DNA of 48,852 nucleotides from Brevinema_A sp051649605 (GTDB taxonomy: Bacteria; Spirochaetota; Brevinematia; Brevinematales; Brevinemataceae). The notes below the pieces were generated by a model. It saw nothing but the letters and a program-made list of their open reading frames with translations, did not search any database and had not been told where the DNA came from. The stretch spans positions 1 through 48,852 of the forward strand of contig JBOFHK010000035.1 in NCBI GenBank assembly GCA_051649605.1, in the 5' to 3' direction. How positions within the stretch are numbered: the first letter of the stretch is position 1; each line of letters opens with the position of its first letter. The position numbers and the translations under genes were made by a program. Of this stretch, positions 39,821 to 48,767 are shown in pieces.

Positions 39821-41770
39821 ATGTCCCAAGGTATTATATCTTTATCGCTTTATACTCGAAAAAAAATGAGAACTACTATTCTTGTTAAATTGTATCTATT
39901 TACTATTTTTGTTCTTTTCCCTCTTAACCTCTTACAAGAATTTTTTGTACTTCCTTATATCATTCCTGATATGGTTTCAGCTCAAAATATTCCCCTAGCT
40001 TTGTATAGTTATTTTTCAAAACATTATATCCTCCATACTGCTTCGCTCTTATTTATAGGAAGTTGTTTCGGAGCATATATATTTTTAGCCCCCTATCTAA
40101 AATATATTGCGACAGGACAAGACACAGCAAAAATTCAAAAAAAAATTATTAATCCTCTAGGATTAGTTCTTTATTTTTTGGTACTCCCTAATATCTGCAA
40201 TACGATTAATCTTATTTTAGATTTTAATTATATTTCTTCTTTGCCAATACAAACAATTATTTATTTTTTTACTTTTAAAACATTATGGCAGATTGCCGCT
40301 TGTTTTTTAGCAATTTTTTATTTTTTCAGTATCACAGAAAATATGAGGGATACCCTAGGGCTTTATACGTTCCATACGAGTAAATGGTCTTTCTTCCCCG
40401 TATTTAAAATTACGCTTATCGTTCTAATCCAGCTTATTTTATTCTCACTGATTGTGTTTGAGGTATTACACTTTTTGGATTCCAAGAAGTATACAGCAGA
40501 TTATATTTCTTTTTGGGCATTGATAATGATCGCTTTTTCTTTCATTATTGTCAATATCCTTTTACATTATCAGAATAATATTAATACCCAAATCAAACAA
40601 CAATTATACCTAGATGTAAAAAACCTCGTGAGTAGTGGTGATTTCACCAATCCCTATACTTATTATGAACAAAATCTCCTCGGATCTTTTATCTCTGAGT
40701 ATAACCGTTTTATTAGCTATCTCAAAAAAGAATTCCAGCAAATTACTGTTGCCACTCAAGCACTCCAAGAAGAAAATCAGCTCTTGAGAGAAAATACAGC
40801 AGAATTGATTTCTACCTTATCCCAGCAAGAAATTAACGTTACCCAGATGAATATCGCTACCAATACCACCTGTACCACAATTCAATATCTCTTATCAGAG
40901 GTTAATACCCAATCAAAGATTCTTAGGGACGAACAGCATACTATGGATAATTTAATTTCTGGCACAAAGAATATCTCCGAAACATTCCAATCTATTACCA
41001 CAGCATATCAATTAAGCCAAGAGGCCAATAACAAAGCATTAGAAGCTGTAGAAAAATCTTTAGTTAAAACTGAATTAATGAATCAAAATATTGCCACAAT
41101 CCATAATAAAATCCATACCGCTGGGCTGGAAACCTCTGCTATTGATGAAGTATTGGGGATTATTAAGAATATATCCGAACAAACAAATCTTCTATCCATG
41201 AGTGCTGCTATTGAGGCGGCTCATGGGGATGCCTCTCGTAAAGGATTTACATTAGTTGCAGAAGAAATCCGAAAATTGGCACAAATGTCTCAAGAATCTG
41301 TTAGTAAAATTGCAAACCGACTATCAACCATCACAGAATATATCAACGATGCCCATAATATGTCTAAAGAAAATATTGAATTATCTAAATCCAGTCTCAG
41401 TACAGGAGGGCAATTAAAAACATCAATTGCTAAGATCGCTGAAACTTCCAAAGCACTCCAAAACATTACTGAGCAGGCTCAACCAATCACCCAAGAACAA
41501 AACGAGCTGATTTTACAATTTCAATATATTATTAATAATATGAGAGATTTCCTTGATCATCTTATCCAAGAACTTAAAAAAGAAAGTTCTACTTCTGTTG
41601 TCCTCTCTCTTAATTTTAGAACAATGATTCAAAATTTTAAAAAAGGACAATCTTCTTTATATTATATAGAAACTAATTTGGAAAAATTAAATATGATTGA
41701 AAGCCATTTAAAAGATATCCTACAAGAAGTCAAACTACAACAATCTAACGAAGAGTACCATCATGAATAA
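39821..41770 (+). CDS. Methyl-accepting chemotaxis protein with a six-TM sensor
   Basis: The 649 residues have about six hydrophobic segments between 18 and 245 with only short loops, so there is no large periplasmic ligand domain; sensing would be within or near the membrane. Then comes a long helical cytoplasmic part with the conserved signalling tip VLGIIKNISEQTNLLSMSAAIEAAH followed by KGFTLVAEEIRKLA (about 446-487), which binds CheW and CheA. The tip departs slightly from consensus (SMSAA for SINAA, HGDASRK for HAGEAGK). The start is preceded by a weak AAGG. The stop overlaps the next chemoreceptor gene by 8 nt. Confidence 0.9.
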   Translation: MSQGIISLSLYTRKKMRTTILVKLYLFTIFVLFPLNLLQEFFVLPYIIPDMVSAQNIPLALYSYFSKHYILHTASLLFIGSCFGAYIFLAPYLKYIATGQDTAKIQKKIINPLGLVLYFLVLPNICNTINLILDFNYISSLPIQTIIYFFTFKTLWQIAACFLAIFYFFSITENMRDTLGLYTFHTSKWSFFPVFKITLIVLIQLILFSLIVFEVLHFLDSKKYTADYISFWALIMIAFSFIIVNILLHYQNNINTQIKQQLYLDVKNLVSSGDFTNPYTYYEQNLLGSFISEYNRFISYLKKEFQQITVATQALQEENQLLRENTAELISTLSQQEINVTQMNIATNTTCTTIQYLLSEVNTQSKILRDEQHTMDNLISGTKNISETFQSITTAYQLSQEANNKALEAVEKSLVKTELMNQNIATIHNKIHTAGLETSAIDEVLGIIKNISEQTNLLSMSAAIEAAHGDASRKGFTLVAEEIRKLAQMSQESVSKIANRLSTITEYINDAHNMSKENIELSKSSLSTGGQLKTSIAKIAETSKALQNITEQAQPITQEQNELILQFQYIINNMRDFLDHLIQELKKESSTSVVLSLNFRTMIQNFKKGQSSLYYIETNLEKLNMIESHLKDILQEVKLQQSNEEYHHE

Positions 41771-43826
41771 TCAAATATTTACAACCGAACAATTAAATAT
41801 CCACAAACGTTACACAACTCATCTTATCATCAAGCTGATAATTATTCAGTTTTGTGTTTTTCTACCAATAAATCTTCTACTCATTTTTGGGTGGAATTAT
41901 CTATCCCCCCTCCCTTTCCTTCAATTTAATGCCCCAAGAATGTTCTATTTAATTCAGGCAGTGCCTAGTATATCTTTTTTACCTCAGTTTAGTGTTCCAG
42001 GCTTAGGTTTTATCATTTTATTTCTTGCTCACTTTCTTCAATTAATTATCTATCTCATCCATATTAGACCAGTTTTTGAATTCCTCCACACAGGTACGGG
42101 AACTCCACACAAAATCCCTTTCAAGGGCTTTTGTAAAATATTTTTAATACCTTTTCTATTGATTATCCTCTATTTCTTTGAATTTTATCAAACAACAAAT
42201 ATCCTAAAAATAGCACGTCCAATACTTTATATTGGGGCTGATATTATTTTCCTTATTAGTACTTGGTTTATCTTTTCCTTTTTATTATTTTATATTGGTC
42301 AATTTTTTATTTTACCAGTATTACATTTTTTTCCTATTCATCAATTTTCTGTAAAAGATATTGATCCTTTAGAAGATACCAGTGCCTCTTTTATCCCTAT
42401 TCTTTCTACGCTCATGTTATTAGCTTTATTTTTTCACCTCAGCTCATTTGTTGAATATTACAGTATCAAAACTCCCAATATTCTTCTGTCCAGTCATTTA
42501 CTTCCAATCGTTTTATTTATTCTTCTTTTATCAGTAAGCTTAATTTTATTTGTTTTATTTCTTCAGCTAAAAGAAGCTGCTATTATTCTTCCCTTACGAA
42601 ATCAGTTTACACTCCTATCACAAGGAAAAGCCGATCTCACTCTCCGTTTTAATATTAATAATAAAAATCGAATCTCCCTTATTACTGCTTGGATTAATAA
42701 ATTCCTTCAAAAATTTCAAGGTCAGTCAACACGGCTTAAAGAATTTACTGAAGAATTAGACCATACCATTATTAATATCACAGAAAATTTAGATACAATT
42801 ATCACCAATGTTAAAAAAGATAAAGAAGATACTCCTATTATCCAAAAATCTGTTCAAGAAATTTCTACCGATATGAGTAATTTAGTTGTTGCAATAAACC
42901 AACGCTACGATGAAACCATCCAAAATTTAGATTTTATCAACAGAATTTCCCAACAAATCGATCAGATTATTATTTTATTTCAAAATATCAAGTATCAAAG
43001 TTTTCATAGTTTATCCTTATCCAGTATCATTATGAATCAAATCAAAGATTCTTTACAAAAAAGCACTAAAGTTACCCAATCGATGAAATTGATTTCTGAA
43101 AAAATTCAGTCTGCAGGTCAAGAAGCTGAGCATATTGATGAAATTTTAATTATCATCCAAGATATTGCCGAACAAACAAACGTATTATCCATTAACGCAG
43201 CTATTGAAGCCGCTCATGCTGGTGATTCAGGGAAAGGATTTGCATTAGTTGCTAACGAGGTGCGTACCCTAGCCACCGAATCTGGTATTGCTGTCGATAA
43301 AATTTCTCAAAAACTTATTGATATTCAAGAAGTTATTCGCGACTCTGTCAATCAAACAATCGCCATCGCTACCATCACCGAAGAAAATAACCAATTAGTT
43401 TCTGATGCTTATGAAATTATTTTAGTCATGATTGAGCAATTTAAAAAACTAGGTTCTATTACCGAAACTTCATCATCATTGGCACATCATCAAGGGGAGC
43501 TAACAACTATTTCTCAACAAAAAATACAAAATCTATCAGAGTTTTTTAGAGATTTTCGTTCCTCCATAATCACTCAAGAAAGTTCGCTCGAAGAATTAAA
43601 TAGTATTTTTGCTCAATTACACCAAACAACAGATCAAATTGAGACAATCAGCACTACAGTAGCAAAATCCCTCAGCTCCGTATATCAAACTGAACATACC
43701 ATCAAAGCCTTAGTCGAAGCATTCAATACAGATGAGCATCAAGATCATCAGATAGAAAGTTTAAAATTTTCTCATGAATTAAATCTCTCTTGGCAGGAAA
43801 ATCTCAAGTTTGATAATAAAAAATAA
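41763..43826 (+). CDS. Methyl-accepting chemotaxis protein, second six-TM copy
   Basis: The 687 residues comprise about six hydrophobic segments (18-275) with short loops, a HAMP-like linker (LPLRNQFTLLSQGKADLTLRF, about 277-297), and a helical signalling region with tip IIIQDIAEQTNVLSINAAIEAAHAG then GKGFALVANEVRTLA (about 461-505), nearly canonical. It is paralogous in layout to the upstream gene. The start at 41763 lies within the end of that gene (8-nt overlap), behind GAAGAG, so the two are translated together and may form mixed receptor arrays. No che genes are adjacent. Confidence 0.92.
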   Translation: MNNQIFTTEQLNIHKRYTTHLIIKLIIIQFCVFLPINLLLIFGWNYLSPLPFLQFNAPRMFYLIQAVPSISFLPQFSVPGLGFIILFLAHFLQLIIYLIHIRPVFEFLHTGTGTPHKIPFKGFCKIFLIPFLLIILYFFEFYQTTNILKIARPILYIGADIIFLISTWFIFSFLLFYIGQFFILPVLHFFPIHQFSVKDIDPLEDTSASFIPILSTLMLLALFFHLSSFVEYYSIKTPNILLSSHLLPIVLFILLLSVSLILFVLFLQLKEAAIILPLRNQFTLLSQGKADLTLRFNINNKNRISLITAWINKFLQKFQGQSTRLKEFTEELDHTIINITENLDTIITNVKKDKEDTPIIQKSVQEISTDMSNLVVAINQRYDETIQNLDFINRISQQIDQIIILFQNIKYQSFHSLSLSSIIMNQIKDSLQKSTKVTQSMKLISEKIQSAGQEAEHIDEILIIIQDIAEQTNVLSINAAIEAAHAGDSGKGFALVANEVRTLATESGIAVDKISQKLIDIQEVIRDSVNQTIAIATITEENNQLVSDAYEIILVMIEQFKKLGSITETSSSLAHHQGELTTISQQKIQNLSEFFRDFRSSIITQESSLEELNSIFAQLHQTTDQIETISTTVAKSLSSVYQTEHTIKALVEAFNTDEHQDHQIESLKFSHELNLSWQENLKFDNKK

Positions 43827-44163
43827 CGCTTGTATCCTCCAGAAAACCATCCTTTATACAGAGTTTCACTACGGTCTTTTATCTCAACGATATCTTATAG
43901 TAAATTTTCCATTGATGGGTTATCAAAAAGGTGTACAATAATACTTATTTAAGCTCTATATATAAGTTTTTATAATAGAATTTATACAGAAAAATGACCA
44001 TCTATTTTTACAAATCTTTAGATCCTATTATAAAAGATAAAGTAGTAAGAGTCTATAAAGTTTTTACCCAGATCGTCGATATTATATTATATTTATTAAT
44101 AATTCCCTGTTTCGGATGGCGAGTATGTATAATTCAGCCAATCTCCCCTCCGGAACCTCTTTC
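43827..44163 (+). other. Intergenic stretch with a possible small transcript
   Basis: I see no convincing protein gene; the 67-codon frame starting at 43994 has no ribosome site and runs through the terminator. TTGATG (43913-43918), 16-nt spacer, TACAAT (43935-43940) could start a rightward RNA ending at the terminator at 44164-44193. A locally GC-richer imperfect hairpin (TTCGGATGGCGAG at 44111-44123 with CTCCCCTCCGGAA at 44143-44155) lies inside it. Confidence 0.35.
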
Positions 44164-44193
44164 AAAAAGCAACGGATTAGTCCGTTGCTTTTT
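44164..44193. terminator. Bidirectional terminator overlapping the end of the TspO-like gene
   Basis: AAAAAGCAACGGA / TCCGTTGCTTTTT with a 4-nt loop, flanked by A5 and T7. The right arm contains the last codons and stop of the minus-strand gene ending at 44177. Confidence 0.9.
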
Positions 44194-44902
44194 TTAGTTT
44201 GAGATACCACTGAAGAAAAAAATCCAGTGTTAACAAACATACTACCGCCAATATCAAATAGCGGAAATTTTGAAAAAATGGAAATAAGATAACAGGTTGG
44301 AAAAATATTCCTACTAAGGCCCAAATAATCGTTAACGAACAGAGAATAACATCTTGTTTTCTATTAATAACAACGGACAAGATCCCCAAATTACAAACAC
44401 TCAAAATACCCCAAGAAAAAGCTCCTGGAAGCCCCATATCAATTAACACAACCCCCGTATTAATCGATGCAGCAACACTAATCCAAGCAAAATACATAAA
44501 AAAGTACTCTTTAAGAACCTTATTAACAGTATATTCTCGAGAAATATTAATAATCGTATAAAGTAGTAGAACCCATATCATCAGTATCGTGATCCAAGAT
44601 AGTATCATATAATAATTAGACCAAAACACCGCCCATAAAGCATTTAATAGAAATAATGCCATTTGAATAAAGACAAATTTTATTTGAAAATTGGGGTCAA
44701 TAAAAAAATAAAGATTACAAAAAAGAGCAATGCTATAAATAAGACCCCAAATTGCAAAAGTAGCATTGATCGGAGTAATCAGTGTCATGAATTGATGAGA
44801 TACCAAAGATATCTTATCAGAAAACATATAACAAATAACAATAGATCCAATAAAAACAAATATATTGAATATTAATAACCCTATTTTTAAAATTCGATTC
44901 AT
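44177..44902 (-). CDS. Multi-pass membrane protein, TspO/MBR-like
   Basis: I choose the ATG at 44902 because GAGAGGG lies 5 nt upstream; the GTG at 44917 precedes that site. The 241-residue product has about seven hydrophobic segments. The phrase LITPINATFAIWGLIYSIAL near residue 40-58 resembles the 'P-x-x-x-(F)-x-IWG-x-IY' element of TspO/tryptophan-rich sensory-protein relatives of about 250 aa, and FWSNYYM follows as in that group. The ligand is unknown. Its last codons form one arm of the terminator. It diverges from mutS2. Family placement is tentative. Confidence 0.6.
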   Translation of the reverse strand: MNRILKIGLLIFNIFVFIGSIVICYMFSDKISLVSHQFMTLITPINATFAIWGLIYSIALFCNLYFFIDPNFQIKFVFIQMALFLLNALWAVFWSNYYMILSWITILMIWVLLLYTIINISREYTVNKVLKEYFFMYFAWISVAASINTGVVLIDMGLPGAFSWGILSVCNLGILSVVINRKQDVILCSLTIIWALVGIFFQPVILFPFFQNFRYLILAVVCLLTLDFFLQWYLKLKKATD

Positions 44903-44958
44903 AGAAACCCTCTCCACGTATAAAATTTATACTATAAAGATACCATAAACTATAAGTA

Positions 44959-44987
44959 TTGACAATATTACCATTCTATTTTATACT
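44959..44987 (+). promoter_or_regulatory. Promoter of the mutS2 operon
   Basis: TTGACA (44959-44964), 17-nt spacer, TATACT (44982-44987), 27 nt before the GTG start. Confidence 0.87.
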
Positions 44988-45014
44988 ATTATATAGTATA
45001 ACCGTGAGGATATC

Positions 45015-47294
45015 GTGCAGGAAATAGAATTTATCCATCAATATTTTTTCTCATTATTATCTAGTGAAACTGCTGAAAATATATTTCGACAGCAGGAGTA
45101 TTTTCAAAATATCGATGCACTAAATGAAAATTTACGGTTTTCCCAAGAAATTCTTAACTATTCAACAGAATACATGCCTCTAACTTTTTATACGGTTTCT
45201 GATATCCGTAAAAAACTACTCCAGAGTATCAAAGGCTATATTTTAGATCTTCAAGATATTTACCATTGCCATTTATATTTATCCCAATGGAGTACATGGA
45301 AAAACTTAGAAATCCCCCCAGAAAAATACCCCATCTTTAATTTTTTTATTGACGAAATATTAATAGAGCCAAAACTACTAACATATTGGTCTCATGTATT
45401 CGATCATGAAGGGCATATTTTAGATTCCGCTTCTTCAGAATTACTTCGAATCCGTAATATGAAAAAAAATATCCGACGACAAATTGAGAAAATCCTCAAC
45501 ATCCAACTTCAAAACAATGAAGATCTCGCCGAAAAGCGTATTGCTTTTAGAGAAGACCGTTATGTACTTCCTATTAAAAGTGTCGCAAAAAAACGTAGTA
45601 ATGGTATCGTTCATGGATTTTCCTCTTCGGGCTTAATCACTTATATCGAACCATCTGAAATCATCCAACTCAACAACGACTTATTATCTGTCGACGACTT
45701 AGAGCAACAAGAAATTCTTAGACTCCTAAGAGAATGGAGCGAAATTATTTCTGTGAATTTGAGTACTATTCTCTTAGTTATTGAACGTTCCGCTCATTTA
45801 GAACTTTATTTTACCAAGTACCATTTTGCTAAAAAATTATCAGCACAGCTCGGCACTGTAAACACCCATAAAGAAATTATTCTCAAAAACACCTATAATC
45901 CTTTTTTATTGTTAAAAAAAGAACATGTTACTCCCATTACCATAGAGTTAGAATCTTCCTACAGTGGGATAATTATTTCAGGACCAAACGCTGGAGGTAA
46001 AAGTGCTGCTTTAAAAACACTCGCCTTATGTGCTGATCTCTTTCTCCGAGGTTTACCTATTCCAGCTCAAGAAATATCACTTCCTTTATTTTCTGATATA
46101 TTAATTGAAATAGGTGATGCTCAAAATCTTAGTGATGACCTATCAACATTTTCTGGTCATATTCGTAATATCAAAAACATCCTAACTAAATGTAGCCCCA
46201 ATAGCCTAATTTTGATCGATGAAATTGCTCACGCTACAGATCCTGTCGAAGGTGAAGCTCTAGCTTGTGCTATTATCGATGAATTTATAAAAAAAGAGAG
46301 TTTTTTTGCAATCACCACCCACTACAAAAAGGTAAAAATTCAAAGTTTTGAACACCCTCAAATTAAGAGCTATGCAGTGGGATTTGATAGTAAAAAAATG
46401 AAGGCACTATACATCCTCTACCCCCATACAATCGGGGAAAGCTACGCTCTTAACATTGCACAAACAATGGGACTCCCTCAACAGATCATTAAATCCGCCT
46501 CAGAGTATTTGCACCATAAACGAGACAAAACCGAACTTATCCTTGCCAATATCGAACAGTACGAAAAAAATCTCCGCCAAAAAGAACAACAAATCCTCAA
46601 AAAAGAACAGGAAAATCATATTAAATCTCAGCAACTACAAAACCAGCAAGAGCAATTACAAGACTTATCTAATAAACTTAAATCAGAGGGTTTACTAAAA
46701 GCGGATAAAGAATTGAGTTCATGCCTTCAAGAGCTTAGTCATATTCAAAAAAATATTCAAAAAAATCCCAAAGAAATATCCAAGCAATTATCACAGGTTC
46801 AACAAACAATTAACAAAAAAAAAGAAGAAATAACAAATCTATCTCGTCAAAAAAAGACACATATATCTATAGGAGATCATGTTTTTATTGCTTCCCTTAA
46901 TAAAGATGCCACTATAGAAAATATTCAAAAAGATAATGTTAGTGTTCGTATAGGGATTCTTAAATATTCTGTAAAAAAAACCGATATTTTTGAATCTCAT
47001 ATTAATAAAACATCTCATCCCATACATATTAAAAAATATTACAGTACTGAACTATTAAATCAAATAGATACCCATGGGTTAACAAAAGAAGACGCCTTAG
47101 CTCTTGTCGATAAATATCTTTATCGAGCATTAAGCTCAGGGTTATTCCATTTTACAATTGTCCATGGGAAAGGTACTGGTATTTTACAAAAAGCGATCCA
47201 CCAATACCTCAAAAAAATCCCTGAAGTCAAAAAATTTCATTTTGCCGACCCAAGAGAGGGGGGGACAGGAAAAACAATTGTATATTTCCAATAA
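45015..47294 (+). CDS. mutS2: MutS2 ATPase with C-terminal Smr domain
   Basis: The 759 residues lack the mismatch-reading N-terminal domains of MutS. Core and clamp are followed by the ABC ATPase with Walker A GPNAGGKSAAL (about 324-334), the conserved STFSGHIRNI, Walker B LILIDEIAHATDPVEG and HYKK; then a long charged coiled coil (about 510-620), a KOW-like stretch (ISIGDHVFIASL) and a C-terminal Smr nuclease domain with DTHGLTKEDA and VHGKGTGIL (from 682). MutS2 acts on recombination intermediates or stalled ribosomes in different bacteria. The start is GTG behind GAGGAT. The next gene follows after 12 nt. Confidence 0.93.
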   Translation: MQEIEFIHQYFFSLLSSETAENIFRQQEYFQNIDALNENLRFSQEILNYSTEYMPLTFYTVSDIRKKLLQSIKGYILDLQDIYHCHLYLSQWSTWKNLEIPPEKYPIFNFFIDEILIEPKLLTYWSHVFDHEGHILDSASSELLRIRNMKKNIRRQIEKILNIQLQNNEDLAEKRIAFREDRYVLPIKSVAKKRSNGIVHGFSSSGLITYIEPSEIIQLNNDLLSVDDLEQQEILRLLREWSEIISVNLSTILLVIERSAHLELYFTKYHFAKKLSAQLGTVNTHKEIILKNTYNPFLLLKKEHVTPITIELESSYSGIIISGPNAGGKSAALKTLALCADLFLRGLPIPAQEISLPLFSDILIEIGDAQNLSDDLSTFSGHIRNIKNILTKCSPNSLILIDEIAHATDPVEGEALACAIIDEFIKKESFFAITTHYKKVKIQSFEHPQIKSYAVGFDSKKMKALYILYPHTIGESYALNIAQTMGLPQQIIKSASEYLHHKRDKTELILANIEQYEKNLRQKEQQILKKEQENHIKSQQLQNQQEQLQDLSNKLKSEGLLKADKELSSCLQELSHIQKNIQKNPKEISKQLSQVQQTINKKKEEITNLSRQKKTHISIGDHVFIASLNKDATIENIQKDNVSVRIGILKYSVKKTDIFESHINKTSHPIHIKKYYSTELLNQIDTHGLTKEDALALVDKYLYRALSSGLFHFTIVHGKGTGILQKAIHQYLKKIPEVKKFHFADPREGGTGKTIVYFQ

Positions 47295-47306
47295 AGAGGT
47301 TTATTT

Positions 47307-47957
47307 ATGTATCTATTATTACTACTCCTATTCATATCAAATGTACTCCATGCCGATATTTCCAAACTGCAGCTTATCCCTAGTGGTATCAAAGTCAAGT
47401 TTGATGTTCCTCCATTAATAGAAGAAAAAGAAGCTCCTCCTCAAAAAAAACTCTCTCGGTGGGCTGCTAGAAAAGCAAAAAAAGAAGCTGAAAAAAAACA
47501 GCAGCAGCAAGAAGAAGTGCCAATACCTCAGTTAGTTCGGTTTACCCGATTTATTCGTGTTATTAACGCTGTAACTCTTAATGCCGAAGAATACCTTACA
47601 ATCGATTTTTATGATAATAATAACAAATTAATTTCCCAACAGATTATTACTAATACGCCCAAACCCTCTCCTAATAATATTTTTTATATGGATCGTAATA
47701 CAGGAAGACGTTTTCAAGGATTCATCGATCATTATCATATTCCCAAAAACACTTCTTATTTTCAAATAGGAATCTATAACAAAAATAAAGAACTAATCTA
47801 TTATGCAGAACACCCAGATTTTACGAAAAAAACTCAAATCCCTATTACCCAATATAACGCTCTTGGCTCTAAGAAAGCAGTCATGTTCCAAATAGAAGTT
47901 TTAGGGCAAAGCGATAAAACATTAACAAGAATCGGTGCATTTTATTTCCCAAAATAA
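47307..47957 (+). CDS. Exported protein, paralogue 1 of a tandem pair
   Basis: The 216 residues begin with a Sec signal (MYLLLLLLFISNVLHA), then LIPSGIKVKFDVPP, a Lys/Ala/Gln-rich charged insert (about residues 45-75) and a strand-rich domain with RFIRVINAV, FYMDRNTGRRFQGFID and a C-terminal MFQIEVLG..IGAFYFP. The pattern is shared with the next gene (PSGIKV-x-F, R-x-IR-x-IN, DRNTG-x-x-FQG), so the two are paralogues; the charged insert is largely absent from the second. It lies 12 nt after mutS2 and is probably periplasmic or on the outer membrane. The function is unknown. Confidence 0.75.
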   Translation: MYLLLLLLFISNVLHADISKLQLIPSGIKVKFDVPPLIEEKEAPPQKKLSRWAARKAKKEAEKKQQQQEEVPIPQLVRFTRFIRVINAVTLNAEEYLTIDFYDNNNKLISQQIITNTPKPSPNNIFYMDRNTGRRFQGFIDHYHIPKNTSYFQIGIYNKNKELIYYAEHPDFTKKTQIPITQYNALGSKKAVMFQIEVLGQSDKTLTRIGAFYFPK

Positions 47958-48075
47958 CTACTTAATTGATTTTATACAAGCACCTGATCAATTATATAGT
48001 AAACATCTGGGTACTTTATAAAAATATTTAACCAACTCAATAAAGTAATATGATAATCAAAGAGGATTTATTAAC

Positions 48076-48666
48076 ATGAAGTATATTATATTCATACTCA
48101 GCGTATTTTATTTTTCAATCAATAGTTACGGAATACAGCTTTTTCCTAGTGGTATCAAAGTAGATTTCACTGCTCCAAATAAAATAACTAAAAAAATTAT
48201 CCTTCTTCAAACCGAAGAAGCTGCTCAACAAAAATCATTAGATACCTATAGAATTATTCGGATTATTAACAGTATACAAGATCTTCCTGAAAAACAATAT
48301 CTTGCTCTTATGTTTTACAATCAAAAGAAAAAAATTATCGGTCATCAGATTATTTCGAATAGTCAAAAACCTCTTCCCGATCAAGTATTTTTTATCGATC
48401 GCAATACAGGAAAATATTTTCAAGGATTAGTGGATATTTATAGTGTACCAAAACAAACCGTTTCTTTTGCCCTCGCTGTTATCAATAAAAAAGGTAAGAT
48501 ATTACAGCAAAATTTTAAACACCTAGATTTTGATGAGAACCAACACATCTCCTTGGATCAGCTATTCAAAATTACTCCAGAGAAAAATATTATGCTCCAG
48601 TACGAAGTTATTGGAAGCTATCAAGACCCTGATATCAAGCTCGCAGCTTTCTATTTTGTCCGTTAA
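48076..48666 (+). CDS. Exported protein, paralogue 2 of a tandem pair
   Basis: The 196 residues start with a signal peptide (MKYIIFILSVFYFSINSYG), then LFPSGIKVDFTAPN, YRIIRIINS, HQIISNSQKPLPDQVFFIDRNTGKYFQGLVD and the end MLQYEVIG..KLAAFYFVR. It aligns over most of its length with the upstream gene, the main difference being the missing Lys-rich insert. The start follows AGAGGA. A 118-nt gap with an A/T hairpin (TTAATTGAT / ATCAATTA near 47970-47995) separates the paralogues. Confidence 0.75.
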   Translation: MKYIIFILSVFYFSINSYGIQLFPSGIKVDFTAPNKITKKIILLQTEEAAQQKSLDTYRIIRIINSIQDLPEKQYLALMFYNQKKKIIGHQIISNSQKPLPDQVFFIDRNTGKYFQGLVDIYSVPKQTVSFALAVINKKGKILQQNFKHLDFDENQHISLDQLFKITPEKNIMLQYEVIGSYQDPDIKLAAFYFVR

Positions 48667-48699
48667 TTTCATAAAACCCACCCTAATAAACACTCAATC

Positions 48700-48728
48700 T
48701 TGACAAAGCAAGTACTATAGTGTATATT
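48700..48728 (+). promoter_or_regulatory. Promoter of the final lipoprotein gene
   Basis: TTGACA (48700-48705), 17-nt spacer, TATATT (48723-48728), with the start codon at 48768. Confidence 0.85.
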
Positions 48729-48767
48729 AAACTATAATGCTTGTTTTGCTAAAGAAGGAGGTATATA

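Noticed and set aside
44111..44155. tRNA-like or tRNA remnant in the GC-richer patch
   Set aside because: No cloverleaf can be drawn and there is no T-loop consensus.
43994..44197. 67-codon plus-strand frame between the chemoreceptors and the TspO-like gene
   Set aside because: No ribosome site, composition unlike the neighbours, and it reads through a strong terminator hairpin.
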